Shown piece by piece: positions 35,001 to 50,000 of a stretch of 64,000 bases of DNA. Numbering within the stretch: position 1 is the first letter of the stretch; every line of letters starts with the position of its first letter. Source of the DNA: Sweltsa coloradensis. Taxonomy: Eukaryota; Arthropoda; Insecta; Plecoptera; Chloroperlidae. Location: contig JAMZAV010000306.1 in the NCBI GenBank assembly GCA_024449915.1, positions 558,001 to 622,000 of the forward strand. The letters run 5' to 3'. The notes beneath the pieces were generated by a model that was given only the letters and a program-made list of their open reading frames with translations, was not told the origin of the DNA and searched no databases. A program made the translations under genes and the position numbers.

Positions 35001-38000
35001 CCACGTTTTTTGGTACAATCGAAGAAATATTTGTCATGAATATTGTACTTTCACAGTTTTTCCCGTTTTTTAGTGCGATATTTTCGTGACATTTGGGCCG
35101 ATTCTGACCAAACGGGTGGGGCTACAACGTTCATTTTATATGGACATTAAGGTTATGGTGATGTAGTAACCTTTTGAAAGAAAAAGTTGAAAGAGTTAGC
35201 CAGAATCCATAGAAATAAAGCCTTTAATATAAGTTTTTTATGTATAATAATAATTAACAAGTAACTATAGAAACTTGACAACAATCACCTACAATGCGTA
35301 CAAAAAGCAAGTCTTCGGGCCTCCAGATATTTTACATTCTAATTACCATAGCAATTAGTACTACTATATAAAAATTATCCAAATTTAACAGAAATGGTTT
35401 TGTAATGGAACTTGGAAAAGTAAAGAGATCCCACGCAAACTAAAAACTTACAAAAAAGCTCATCCATCAACGCGACTAAAAAAAGCGTTCGCGAAGCGGC
35501 CTAGTATTTTTAATTGGATTAAAAAGTGCAGTGTTTGAAGTGTTTGGAATGTGTGTTTTGTGTGCGTCAGGTTACCTGGGAACTCCTGCAGGATGTAGTT
35601 CCTGATCGGCTCCAGGTCCAAGTAACTGTTCGTCCCGGGCGGTCGCTTCACCTTCACCGTCAACGTGTATCCCTCCGCGAACTTGTTCTTGAGATGCTGC
35701 GTCGAGCCCAGACACTTGAACTGTCCGTTCACCATGATGGCTGAGCGCGTACACAGGGCCTCACATTCCTCCATGCTGGGGACAGATACAGAATGTGCTC
35801 GATACTTCTGTCTGCTGGTGGGGTCAAATCACCTCAAGAAACAACAATATTTGGGAGGAAAGCTCCCATAATGCACCACTTTTATGTCCGTCCATACGAA
35901 ACCACCTTCAACAAGGGTGATATAGAATGTTTTTGGTGATTCTGACGACACATTTTTAACGAAATATAGCTTGATCATTTTAGATTATGTGCACTTTCTA
36001 TAATAACAGTAAGATTCTCTCTCTTTTTTGGGTACGTACCCGCACTGGTTATATTCGAGATTTGGCCTTTACAAAAGTAATAATAAGTGAATTCTAATAA
36101 CGATTAGACTATTGTTTAAAGCATAAGCTCACTTCAACTACAAATTTCATACAAATAGGCATTTCAGTTGGGATTTAAACTAATTGGAATTTTAAAAAAA
36201 TGTGATTATTATTTTTTAAACAAAAATCATCAACTCATTCAACTCATCATCAGCAAACACCAAAACTTACCTATGCGACGTGAGAACGATGACCTTGCCG
36301 CTGTCCCTGACCTTGCAGATGACATTCCACAGGTGTCTCTTGGCCATGGGATCCATCCCAGTGGTGGGTTCGTCCAGATAAACGACTGGGGGATCCCCCA
36401 CCAGGGCCACCGCGGTGCTCAGCTTGCGCTTGTTGCCGCCACTGTACTCTTTAATCTAACACAAATCATACACAGCATTAATGTGTGCGAGTGCATGTGT
36501 CGGCGTTCGCCATCAAATTATTTAATACTTCACAAGTATACTCATCTGATACAACAATTTACACAATGAAACAAATATGCAGGGTCTTACTGGATTCTGA
36601 AATTTCAGGCAGATGTATTAAGATTACTAATTGTCGAATGAGGTCCCGACAACTGCTTTCTAGAAGCTCTCGCTAGTATGCATCATGATTGCTCTTTTTT
36701 TATAGGATAAAGACTCTTCTTGTCTGAGGTGACGCACCGCAGAAAAGTGTCATACGAAAGGTGGAAGTGGATAATAATATGTATTTATCACTGCCTCCTA
36801 GATGTTGCTCGTGGCTCGAACGAGGAGCCACGAGCAACATCTAGGAGGCAGTGGTATTTATCATCAGCAACGTCTCCTATGTCGTGGGACTCACCTTCTT
36901 GTTGATGTGCTTGGTCAGCAACAGGTCGCTGGCCAGCTGGTCTATGATGTAGCGAGTCTCGCTCAAAGGGATTCCCCGCAAGAGACAGAACATGGTGAGG
37001 GTCTCACGGCCAGTCAGATCGTCGATTAGCGCGTCGAACTGGGGGCAGTAGCCAATCAGCTGGTGCACCTGGAAATAGAGTAAAAGTTTAGGGGCTATCC
37101 ATAGTGGTATATTAGTTAAGATATGTAGCACAGTGGGTCTATTGCAAGTCTTTGCCGTGGTCAACAAGCTTAATGAAAGTAGTATTAGGTGGCTGTGGAG
37201 CTGTGAATTGGCAGGGGTGGTAGGAGCTAGTTTGCCTAAACAGCATTGGAATATGGTGGAGTCTGATGTTTGCTTTGTAAAATCTTCGAGTGGCTGAAAG
37301 TACATTTTTCACTTAGTCTCGTTATGCGGCAGAAAATGAGATCACCCTCAGACCATTCAAAATTCGTAATCCAACAATAAGATTACATGTTTTACCTTTT
37401 CACTATCAATAGTCAGAGAGAATTTCATTTGCTATTCAACTATTGGTCCATTATGTCACGCAAAACAGCTGCTTAACAGATGGTTAAACTGCTAGAAGGC
37501 TCAAGGCTCGCACTTTTCGAACCACGTCTACTGCACTTGCGCATCCAAGTCTCCTCATGATTTAAGTATTGGCCCTACCTGTTTCATGTTAACGAACGCG
37601 TCTCCCGACGAGATCTTCTCGTCTCCGGTCAGCATCTTGAAGGTGCTGGTCTTCCCGGCGCCGTTCACCCCTAGGAGGCCGAAACACTCCCCCCTCCGCC
37701 CCCCCACGCACAGCTTGTCGACCGCGAGGAAGTTGCCGTAGTACTTCGTGACATCACGCAGCAGGAGGGTGTAGGAGTCGGCGGTACATCTCTGCACGTC
37801 GCGGATCTTGAAACGTTCCTTGGCAACGTCGAAGTCCTCCACACCTTCCGGCTTCTCAGACACTTCTGCGATAGGGAGAGGTTTATTTAAATATGTATAT
37901 TATTATATTTAGGACAACGATACATTATTTATTACCTGCATAAAACAACCTTGCCTGGTCTGTTTGTCCTCCATTTTAATTTATGTTTTATTCTAGTAGT

Positions 38001-41000
38001 GTTGTTAGTTGCCCAAATAAAACATAATCTCAATACGTTACCTATCAACATTTTGAGTGTCAACAAATAAGATTTGTCTTAAGTGGGTAAATTAACCCCT
38101 TCAGTCCATGCGTCCATTTAAATGGACATCAAATTTTAAATTTTAATCCGGGCAAATGAAAAGTGTTTTAATTTGACCATAAAAAAAAAATAAAAAATTG
38201 TAAATAAAAAATAAATCCATTTTCCCCCATGTCAATGGGACAAAAAGTGCCCTTTTTAGAGCAGTTTGAAAATACACACTGCAAAAAAGGGTAAAAATGG
38301 GGTTTGTCCTAGTCAAGAAATATATTCCTGGTATTGTTATTTTTTTTAGAATTAAAATTGCAACATGTGCAAAAAATTCACAAAAATTCCAGTTTTAGGA
38401 AGTCTTTAAATTTATATTCAAAATTAAATTGCATCTTTTATTCAGAATCCAAAATTTCCCAAAATTCGTAAAAAAAAAAAAACGCGATAGAAAATATTTT
38501 GAAAACATTTTTAAAAACTACTTACAGGACTGAAGGGGTAAGGGTATGATGCCCCCTTCGCACTCATGGGACCAACTACTCACCGCTGCCTCTCCGACGA
38601 CACGGCCGCGTAACCATCTCCTGAATTCTCTCAAAGAGTTTGAACTCGACGACCAGAAGGACGAGAATCAATGCAAAGCCCTGAGCGGCAAAGACCACGA
38701 GATTTCTGTTGATGCCGGCTTCGTCGAAGGTGAAGGCGCTCTCCACCCACGTGAAGCAGCCGAGTGGGCCACACTCGGACGGCTCTGCAAGGAACACGAC
38801 ATTCACATATCAATTATCTGAATTTAATATCTTACATGTAAGTTGAGATCAGGTGGATTACATGGTTGGTATTTAATAATACGCAATTTGGATGCAAACA
38901 TCTGTGAAACTCAAATAAAGATAAATTGATGTTGATATTGAGATTATTTGCCTGTTAAGGTAGATAATATAGGCATATATCACAAAAATTAGACCTAAAT
39001 AATAATTCTAAATGGGGGCTCTTATGTTTACCATGTATATATCCGTTGGATTTACTAATTACAAAATGTTTTTCTAGGGAAAACTCATCAGTATTAAAGG
39101 AGCCACCAGCATGGGTGGCGAATCGTCGATCAGTGCCTCATAATCATCGAGTAGAACACATCTACGGATCGTGAAAGCCTAAAATATATCATCAGACTCA
39201 ATGTGTACTTGTTTGCAACAATCATAATTTTAACATTACTGCAAGACGACATTGCCAACAACAACGGCAGAACTTTGGCACAGAGTCTCACATGGCAACA
39301 GGTTATTAAGTACTTACCTCTACAACATGGCGAATGCTGCGTTTCACAATGTGGAATCAGGGAGAGACACAAGGCCGAGTATGTCTTAGCACTGTAGAGC
39401 TTCCTCACAGCCCTTGCGAGGTTGTAGTGAGGGGAAAATATGAAGATGCTGTCCAGAATCACAGCTCGATTCTTCATATTCAGGCCAGGTAGCTCCACCA
39501 GCGTCACCAGCAGGAACATGGAACATCCTGAGGTCAACAAGCGGCATCGGCTATTAAATATGTTTTACGCTGGTGTCGCCGCCAATAGGGAACTGTCCTT
39601 CATTACCAAATTTGATGTCCCTTCTAATAACCTCAAATACCGACCAGTAAAGATTTTTATGCGTCCGGCTTTTATTAGCGCTAACTGTGAGCGAGGAAAA
39701 ATTTGAACCGGGCTTCGCGCCGGAAAACGGCCATGCGCCATTAGGTTTGTTCGTTTCGCACACACTTTAGTGAAAAGCCATTTTGGTCCGTTCGTTCGCT
39801 TCAGTGTTAAAACTGGCACTCATAACACTAGCCTAGAAGCCAGTGTAAAGTGTAGACACTGACTTTTTGAGTGTTAACACTACGTCCGCGAACGAACAAC
39901 CTATTGCAGGTGGGCGTGACGTCATCGTGAGGTTCGCCGAGGCGGCGAGCTGGCAGTTCTGCCACTGACAGCTTCCCCTTCTCACCTCACGATGACGTCA
40001 CAACCAAAAGAGCGCGTACTTAAGTCTTTGTGCGGGAATTCAAAACCCAGGAACTTTGAACATGCATAGAATCCACAGATTTTTTTTATAGTTTATTTCA
40101 ATTGCGATGTTTATTAAATTGGATATTACAAATTACTAAATACGTGTAAGATATATTTGAAATCAAGGACAGTTCCCTATTGGCTGCAGTTTTTGATTAC
40201 AATCAGAAGTAAGCCGAACGTATGTGCGTTGGCTCAGTGCCATAATAACTGCCAACTCCAACCCCTGTGTGGATTTTGATGGTACTGAGCATGAGCACAT
40301 TGTTCTGCTCACTTCCGATCGTAACCAAAAACTGTATTCAGTTGGCGGCGACCCCAGTGTAATACCCCTTTTACTCTGTTGTCATAGGAGCCTCGTTACC
40401 TAATATAGATCAACGCGCAAATAGTATTAAATTGGGATGAAAGTTGTATTTACTAGTTTAACTACAGCATTTATTAAAATATCGAAAACCTATATGCCAA
40501 GAGAAACTATCTTTAGCATTTCTGGTTCAACAAGTCTCATATTATACCGATCATGTTGAAGTACCCGTAATAAACTGTTTACATAATTGAGATTTATGGT
40601 ATTTCTTTGTCTTTTAACAACAAAATTTGACTATCAGTTAGGTTTTTCGTTGGGTGGAATTTAGTGTGCGCTTTATTGACTAATGCTGTCCCTGGAAACC
40701 ATGTTATTTAACTCCTATAATTTCATGCATTGTTAATTTGCATTTGCTTGTTAGGGTAAACGACTAGTGATGGCAACGACGATCATATACCTAGTGTAAG
40801 GTTTGCCATGGTTATCCTGGTGTAGCCGGTGGTCGGAATGGTGAAGAGAAACGAGCACAGATACATGAGAGGCATCATCGCCCAGGCGAACAGCAGCATG
40901 ATGAGAAGGTACTCTGATAAGTCCTCAACGGAGCTAAAGTTGTTTTCCTAGAAGACATTCAATTATGATAGTTAATTGAGTCAGGTTAACTTAAAAGTCA

Positions 41001-44000
41001 TGCGCCATATACAATGATCAAAACACTGAAAGTGTCCACGCAACTCTACAAAGTCTTCAACGACTAAAAAGGTTGTAGATCTAGTAAGTACCAGTGATCA
41101 AGGACGATATATCCATTTGCATTAGATGGTATTCCACAGATCATAGTCATCCAGCTGAAAGGTACCTGAAGTCTCAGAGTAACAGAGTTCTAATCATTTT
41201 GACAAATAACGTGTTGGCCTTATTCACATCATTAGCACTGTAAGTCCATTGACGAAGTCTCATTTCAATTTATTCTTCAACCATATTCTTTGAAATATAA
41301 ATACACTAGGTATAAATTGTAAAGTTTCCAAATAGTCAATACACAGTTTGCCAAGAGGTATCCAAAAGTATCCAAATAGTCAATAAACAATTTGCCAAGA
41401 GGTATCCAAAAGTATCCAAATAGTCAATACACAGTTTGCCAATAGGTTACCATAAAGTATCCAACAGGTCACCAACGAGTTCACCATGTAGTTTACAAAC
41501 TAAGAGGTGGTTTTTGTGTCAAAATACAGCCTCATAGCAACCTGGAAGTAACAATTTCAGAATACAGCCAGGTTAGACAAGGCAAAAGGTTATCATGAGG
41601 TTGTAATCGTTTGGCTACCTCTTGGCGAACTGTGTATTGACTATTTGGATACCTCTTGGCAATCTTAAGATTTCTATTAAAGTAGTCTACCTGAAACGAG
41701 ACCATGATGACCAACACCCCTGTGGCTGGCAGGAGGAAGGTGGCCAGATCCCAGACTAAAGACGAGCCCCAGAAAGTGAGGACCTCGACCCCAGACACGA
41801 ACTGAAGCAGCTTGGCCTTGCTCACTCGCTCTCGGATGGCAAAGAGGAGGTAGTAGGACGACAGGAAGGCCATTCCGAACGCGAGGTTGAAGGCCACTTG
41901 GAAGCCGATATTGTCACCTTCTATCAGGGAGGTTAGCTGCAAAACATAATACTAATTCATAAACAACATAAATATATGAATAACAAAGTACATTAGATAC
42001 TTTGGCGTTTTAGTTAAAAAACCGAAGGCAAAGTTCAAAACCTCGGTCAGTATGCAAAAAGCTTACAATTCAAACAGTCACATCCAAAGTTGTTGTGTCT
42101 CTGGTCACACCAAATTCCTACAACCCAAATTTAATGTGGGGCTAAAATTCCAAAACGTTTTCATAAGTATTCTAGCATCTATATGAGTGAGCTTTATGTA
42201 ATCGACCTGAACCAATACTCCACCAGTATTACATATCAATTCATCTTTGTTCACTGTAGATTATTTTAATACTCATTGCAAAAATCCCAAACTATCTAAT
42301 GATGTCGATAATAACCGAGTCTCCGATTCGTGTGTCTCTCGATTTGAGTAGGCGGGAAACACGCCCTTATGTGAAATTGGTAATATTTTTTAATCCAGAG
42401 TTTCATAATTCCAACTCTACCAGACATCATATTCGACAAGAGGGAGACGTCGGAGCAATCGCTCGATCGCGTTGAATTTTGTGGTTTCTGGATTGTAATA
42501 AATATAACCAATTCTGTTGTTTGTTGATGATGATGAAGATGGTGGTATTGTAAGACTTGCCTTGCTGGTGTCCGCAAAGGGTAGAGGGTGGTATTGTAAG
42601 ACTTGCCTTGCTGGTGTCCGCAAGGGTAGAGGGTGGTATTGTAAGACTTGCCTTGCTAGTGTCCGCAAAGGGTAGAGGGTGGTATTGTAAGACTTGCCTT
42701 GCTGGTGTCCGCAAAGGGTAGAGGGTGGTTGACGACGTTGATCTCGTGGTCCTCCCCCAAGGCGTTCTTCAGTATCGCGTTGTAGACCATGTTCATCGTG
42801 AGGGGTGGAGAGTGGAACGGCTGGTTGTTGAACCAGGCGTTCACTATTGGGTAACCGTCAATGTCGTCAAACGTGGCGCCCACTATGTAATGTTGGGTGA
42901 CCAGGGGAAGGTTCTTCACTGACTGAAAAGTAGGAATATAAGGTTCGTGCGTTCGCTCAGACTTTTGTGAAATGAACCACTTTGGCCCGTTCGTTCGCTT
43001 CAGTGTTAAAACTATCTCTCATAACACTTTCCCAAAAGCCAATATAAAATGTAGACACTGGCTTTTTAGGTCCGCGAACGAACAGCTATTACACGATTTA
43101 AGCGTAGTTAATAATCATGTTAAACTATTACGCTCAGCAGCAGATGGGAATTTCGGACAGGTATTCGTTGTATCACTTCCAGAGGTGCACCCTCATATTC
43201 AAACCTTTAAAAATGTTAACTCTGCAAACCTATTACTTTTAAAGGAAGAAGAGTGTAGTTTTCAATAATTTGGTAATTTCATGTTTAATTTATTATTTAG
43301 TTTGGCGCTAATCACACATGACAGTCCTTCCGGTCAGGTTTGAGGATTGATCTGTTTTAGGTAATGAATTGGTAGGCTGGATATTGCCACTTTATACAAC
43401 AAGTGACGGATACCTACATATTATTTATCGTTTATTACTTATTTATTTATTTTATTTATTTATTGTTTTAACACATTGATGTGTTATAGGTTGAATACTA
43501 ATACTAATACATTGCAATTAAGGTAATATATAAATTTTAGTTTTGACATTTACTTTATCGTAAATATATAGAAGGATATGACAATTCAATAGTTATATGT
43601 TGAGTTCTTTTAATGTTGAAATAATTGCATTTTTAAAACCATATTTAGTTTTGGAAAAAACTAGAATGACTTCCTACTAGAAATCATAGACCTTGACAGA
43701 GAGTCAGCAAACTTACCTCATCCAGAATATATTCGGTGAAGTTCGATCCAACCGGCAGCTCTATCAGCCCCTTCGAGTAGGTTTTCTTGTACTGTTCGTA
43801 TATTTCCAGCGTCGAAGTCACATTGGTCAGTATTGTGATGGGTGTGTGGTATTCACCATAGGACTAAACGAAAATTAAAAGAATTGGTAGTTTAAAAGTA
43901 TATAATATGCCATGTAGGAAATCATGCATTCAAGTTACAACTCACTGTTGATGTTATTTCACAAATTAATCTGGAGTATTTAAATATTCATAATTTGTTG

Positions 44001-47000
44001 TGATTTGTACTTCGACCATATATTTTGTTCCTTTGTTGCTTATTAAGCATAACATAATATTTTATGACTGATAAATTTAACTTCCATCCTGATGTATGTA
44101 TTGCACTCGTCCCAAAAACATTTTATTCATGGTACTTTCATTTAAGAGATCATTGTTCAACGTCATGTGACGACAAAATGGTAGCATATGGTGTGGAAGA
44201 ATAATGATATAATGATTATGAATAGGTATAGTATTGAGTGTTGTTAAATGAACAAGATACGTGTAGGGCCTATAGTACAGAAGGGACAGTTGGTAGTGGA
44301 GGACAAGAGTTAATCTGTTAGGAATTCGTTTAGCGAGTAAAATGCTCTTTCTACTAGGAATGATTTTAATTTGTACTTAATGTAGCATGAGATTTGATTT
44401 CTTGATTTGGTTGGTCGGGAAACACTCCCGTAGGTGTAATTGTTTTTATTTACTACAATTTAGAGATTTGATGTCTGTCTCTGATGGGTTTTGGTAGCTT
44501 ATTGTATATGGAGGGGTCAGGCGTAGATAGGTCCTTTGGAATCTCTCCAACAAATTGGTCTTACTTGAATTGTGATGTAATTTGTACTTCCTTGCTTCAA
44601 GCGTGCAACGTTGTAGGTTCATAACTCAATTATTATGAAGTATTGTAAGTTATCTCAAATCAAGTTTGGCATCATGTGTGCTTTTTTACCTCTAGAGTGA
44701 TGGTGCGGGGCGGGAGGTCGTCGAACAACCGGAAGACGATGGCGGTGATGAAGGTTGCAATGGTCAGCACACAAGGCAGGGAGACTTGAAGCATAAACAA
44801 GCCCCATGTGCGCTTGGTGTAGACGGCCTTCTTCATAAACATGGCGAACAGCTGGTTCATGGAGAGAGCGAAGCCGGTCAACAAGGGAATCCCGGTGCCT
44901 GATATGTCCATGTCCACTAGAAATTTAGACAAATATTAACTCAAGCAAACACTTTTCTTATAATATAATATATAATTATGAACTTCATTACTAAGGCAAG
45001 GATAAGGACCTTTTGTATAAGACATTTGTTCAGCAAATATCACTGTACATAACAACATAAGAAAAGGACCTAAAAATGTTTACTGACATCAAATAATTCA
45101 ACGCAATAACTGTTTTAAAAGTATGTTTCGTCGAAATATGCAACATAGGGGAGTGTTAATTTAGCGTATTTCAAATCAATAGAGGGAGAGGGAAAATGGC
45201 AAACTATTGGATTGCATTGGTTAAATTTTTACTTTTTTTTTACACATACTCGGTTCAGCCCGACTTAGCGCATGCCGATTGCAACGTATATTACACAATT
45301 AATTCTTGAGTACATCAAAAGCGGTCAGAATCCATTTAAGATGCTAACAACTTACAAGGATATTCTTCACAAAAGAGCTATTTTCTGGCAAAATAAAATA
45401 TGTATTTCTGCCATAAGTAATAATATATAAAATATTTCAATATTTTCAGATAAACATAAAACAAATAAGGATGAGTCCTTAGCGTCCTAGCCCTACTTAG
45501 TAACAGTATGTAAGCATATAAGTATGTGGTAGGTACCTACGCGAAGTCGTGGATGCGGTGTACGAAGGATCAACGAACTTGGTCAGGATCTCGTCAGCAT
45601 AAAGCTTAGTTTTAGCTGCGAGCTCAGCTCCAGTGTATCCTTTGCTGACGTCCTTGTCGGCTCCAGCCCTAAGAATAAAGTTAATTAGAGATACAGACGT
45701 ATTCGTGTTTGTAAGTTAACATTCTGCTTTAACAGCTTGTATCAAATTAGCTTAAAAGTTGTAAAGCTGGGACTTAGCAGATCATTGAAATAAGATTTAT
45801 TTTTAGGAAGAATGGTTAAATAATGCACTGGGCACTTTTATAGACACATTTCAGGAAAAGGAACGTGTATAGTGGTTCTAACGAAAGAATGCAGATAGCT
45901 CGAAATTGTTTCCCCAACATAACAACTTCGTCAGCTCTATTCACGCTAGCTCAGCGTGGGCTTAGCACATGGAGGAACTCTGTGATCTAGCACAGATAAT
46001 TTTTGCTTGTGTTGGTTAAAGACTTTTCGAGACGATGAGTGGTGATAGATGAGGATGAAGTATGAATAGAAGGGAGGAGGGGAAACCCGCTGCCAATACG
46101 TAGCCTACTCCTTTTGAGAAGTACCAAGGGGACCAACGGCTTTACGTCCCATCCGAAATAACGGTGTTACCTTGACAGTCTCCACTAACCCAGAAAAGCT
46201 GACCACGCCCGAACGTTGCTTAACCTCGGTGTTAGAGTGGGAACCGGCTAAACTACCTCGGCTAAACCGCTGGCTTGTGATGTCTAGGAAGAGGAAGTCT
46301 GACTCACTTCATGAACACCTCCTCAAGGGTAGTGAGGGAGACACCGTAGCTTAGTATCCCCAGGTAGTTCTTGTCTTGCTCAAGTTTCTTGAACATCTGC
46401 TCGAAGATCGGACTGAGGTCGTCTCGTAGTAGGTACGACAGCTCGGTGCCGATGTTCTGGCTAACATCCAGATCGGGGATGAACTTGCGCAGTAGCTCAG
46501 TCGTCGCGGTAACGTCACAGTTGGCTCCCTTGACGATCACCAATCTGTAGCCCTCGCCTGGAAGAGCAAGAGGGTGAAACAATCCGTTTTAAGACTGTTG
46601 GCTTAGCTCGAGAAAACTTATCTTTGACGCAGAACGCAAGAGGTAAAGTCAGAATCACTTGGAAGCTCTATCATTTGTCCTATCGGGTTGTGGTTTGCAC
46701 CAAAATGTTAAGTAAGAATGTGTAATAGTTGATATCAAGGCACATTTTCCAAATACTGCTCACTTTTCTTATTAACTGACCGTAAATATGACACCAAACA
46801 GTTAATTTGTAGTAATTTTCCAATTTTGTGTAAGAGACAATTATTTGAAATTTCAAAATCGGCTATAATATAGACACTCGCTCATCCTTTCTGAACAGCC
46901 TCCCAAAAATGCAGTTTTTTGGGATGAAAATTAAAGGTCAAAAAACGGTACGTTCTTTATGTGAAATTAGATGGATTTGTCGATCGAGCGTATTTTAAAT

Positions 47001-50000
47001 GGGCATTTAAACATTGTAAAAAAAGTTGGCCCGAGCTTGGCAAACAGTATTAACAGTATCCAACCAGCTAAAATTGCTAGTTTTTGTTATTTATATTCTG
47101 AAGATTAAATGATTGTGTAAAGTGATTTAGTGAAGAGCTATACATACCGTATTTCTTTTTTAGGTAAAAGGACGAGCCCACACATTGAAGTAATCCATCC
47201 GCCATTATAGCGATTCTGTCTGCTAAGAGGTCAGCCTCGTCCATAAAGTGAGTGGTCAACAGAATGGTCCTTCCCTTCTTCTCCGCCTGCAGGAGATCCC
47301 AGAGGGCGCGTCGGGCGGTCGGGTCCATTCCAGACGTGGGTTCGTCGAACATCACAACCTGGAGGAACACGCGTCAGAGGGGTAGTCAGGCCAAACACCA
47401 ACCCAACACTCCACGAGCAGAAAGCTTCTCTTAAGAAAGCACTTCTCGCTCCATGTTAGCCCTATCTTGACTGTATTATTATTGTCTAAAAACACACTCT
47501 GGTAAAAAAAGATCTCTCGTCTGACGAACGAATAAGGATAAAGCGCTTTACTATACAAGGTTCTTTATCAAGATTGCATCTGAACTTTTCATGCCTTTAA
47601 GAAGATTATTAACGAACCATTTATTCATAAAAAGGACACCCAACATGCGTAAAATATGTTCAAAAAAGAAGTCTGGTAAAAATCCGCATGAAAACAGATT
47701 CAAAGATACAAAGGTAAATGGAATAGCATATGAGCAAGAAGCTTTTATTTACAAATCAGAGCTTAGTTTAGTCTGAATATTCGTTTGCCAATCAGACCTT
47801 TTCATGTGAGCTACGTTTTGTGCTGTCCTCCGATTGACATGTGTTTTTTCTGTTGACCTTGACCTTCAGCAAGGATGATACAGAATGTTTTTGGTGACGC
47901 TGGGGATGAGATGGGAGTGGCCTCATCTCAGCTAGACATAAAAATAATAGGCACCTGCACCAACAACAAGACTTGAATGCTGGAAAGAAAAGTATTATTT
48001 TGTTTGTATCTTTTAGTTTCGCTCTCTTATAGGTTCTTCTGTGCCCGTTCATGTTTTTGCATAGTTCTTATCAATGTGTAAATAAATAAAGACGTGGGGA
48101 CATAAATTGAAAACATGTCACATCAACCGCAAATAAAACAAGAAGATATGTGTACATTTCATTCGTTTTTTTAATAAATGTATAAAACACGATCATTTAG
48201 CGGTTGTTTGTTTTACTTAATCGATCAGTTTCATTATGAACAAGAAATATTATGTATCCTTCCCGTATACTGACGATGGTTGCGAGTTGTATCATTCGCC
48301 TTGTCATTGTTACAATTTCTTTTATTTATAGATGTAGTTAGGGTCTTTGTAGAATTGTACTGACGGGCTGTATAATACTTTCAACCCTTTCCGGCCCAAC
48401 GGCGCCATAACTTTTTTAAATTTTTATCTGGGTAAATAATAGATTTTTAAAATTTGACCCCTATTTTTTTTTTTTAATAATAAATTAATTTTTTTTTCCA
48501 CATTCCAAAAGGACCAAAAGAGAATTTTTTAGAGAAGATTGAAAATACAAATCTGCAAAAAAGGCTAAAAATGAAAAAAACGGGGATCTCTAGTATTGCT
48601 ATATTTGAGATACAAAAATTTCAAAATATGCAAAAAAAAAATCTTGTTTTAGGTATGTTTTTCAAATTTGAATTTTAACCTAAAATGAAGCTTTTATTCA
48701 AATTCCAAAATTTCCCAAAATTCGTTAAAATTCAGGATTAAAAATATGAAAAAATACTAAAATTCTTAGGAAAAAATGTAAAACTTGAATTGTTTGCTTA
48801 AAATTACCTAATTTACACAAATTTAATTCGGGCCTGAAAGGGTAATAAATAAAGCCAATGCTTACCTTGGACTTCCCGCACAGCGCAACACACGCTGAGA
48901 GCTTCCGCTTCATCCCACCAGACAGCGTGCTTGCGGTTTTGTTCTCCTTGGGAACCAGGTCGACTTGTTTTATGTACTTCATGATTTCACTATCCAATTC
49001 GTCACCATCCATGCCTTTCAGCTAAAAGAAATTTGGTTTTAGGTGGAAGTAAATATCAATAGGCCTACAAATCAATTTCTTAGAAGCAGATAAAGTAAAA
49101 ACACACTACGCGAAAGCGAGTTTACGCTATCAGCTTTCAGTTTTTTTCTCGTCGGGTACACGGCTATGCTCGTTGTGATATTCCTATTGATTGTACAAAT
49201 AATCATGGAATAATAATAAATAAATAAATAAATAAATAAATAAATTAATTAATAAATAAATAAATAACATAAAAATACCATATTTATAATAGTTCACTTG
49301 AGCGTAAGTAAAGAAATGATCTATGAGATCCAGTACACATATTCCTTAATTTATTCCTCGATGTCGAATTAAAATGTATTAAATCTCCGTAATCGAGTGT
49401 TTTCTTGTGTGTGTAATTCGGTAATTTATTCCAAGGGCCTAGATTGTTCCAAGAAAACGTTCATACCAATCCAAAGTAAAAATCAACATTAATTGCTGCC
49501 AATTAATCTTTGTCAATCGTGAATTAAGAGATTTAACGGGAATTTGTCAAGTTTTTATAGCTCATGTTTTGAAATTTTCATTTTTCGAAATTTTGAATTT
49601 TTGTCTTGCAATGATGGTATAAAGCTTATTCTATTGCAACCGAGTGTGAATATCAATAGAACGATTCTTTATTAACGTTCCCGAGAAATTTGTTAGTGAC
49701 ATTAGGAAACATTTATCAGCAATCATCTGAAACCTGAACGTATGAACTTGGCGCGCGCTTGCCTCAGCGACCCGGCACCTCCACCAAACCTTAGAATGTA
49801 ATTATTATTATAGAGGTCCCTCACTGGGAGTGATGATATTTCTATTACGTCAATACAAAATCCATTACAATTTATAAAACACAATTTCAATACATAAAAA
49901 ATATATGTAAATAATTTAACGTCTATCGTATTCAATTATTTAAAAAAAAAACTGATCTAACTTATTTCATACATGCAGAAGAACAAAAGTTTGACAAAAT

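Noticed and set aside
38096..38540. piggyBac-type element with TTAA target
   Set aside because: Only one side has TTAA; flanks fit a TAA-type 3-bp site better and the copies disagree, so no superfamily is assigned.
42296..42714. Several overlapping frames with [16 protein letters not shown]
   Set aside because: They arise from the 46-bp tandem repeat of the exon B17 end, read in different frames through intron sequence.
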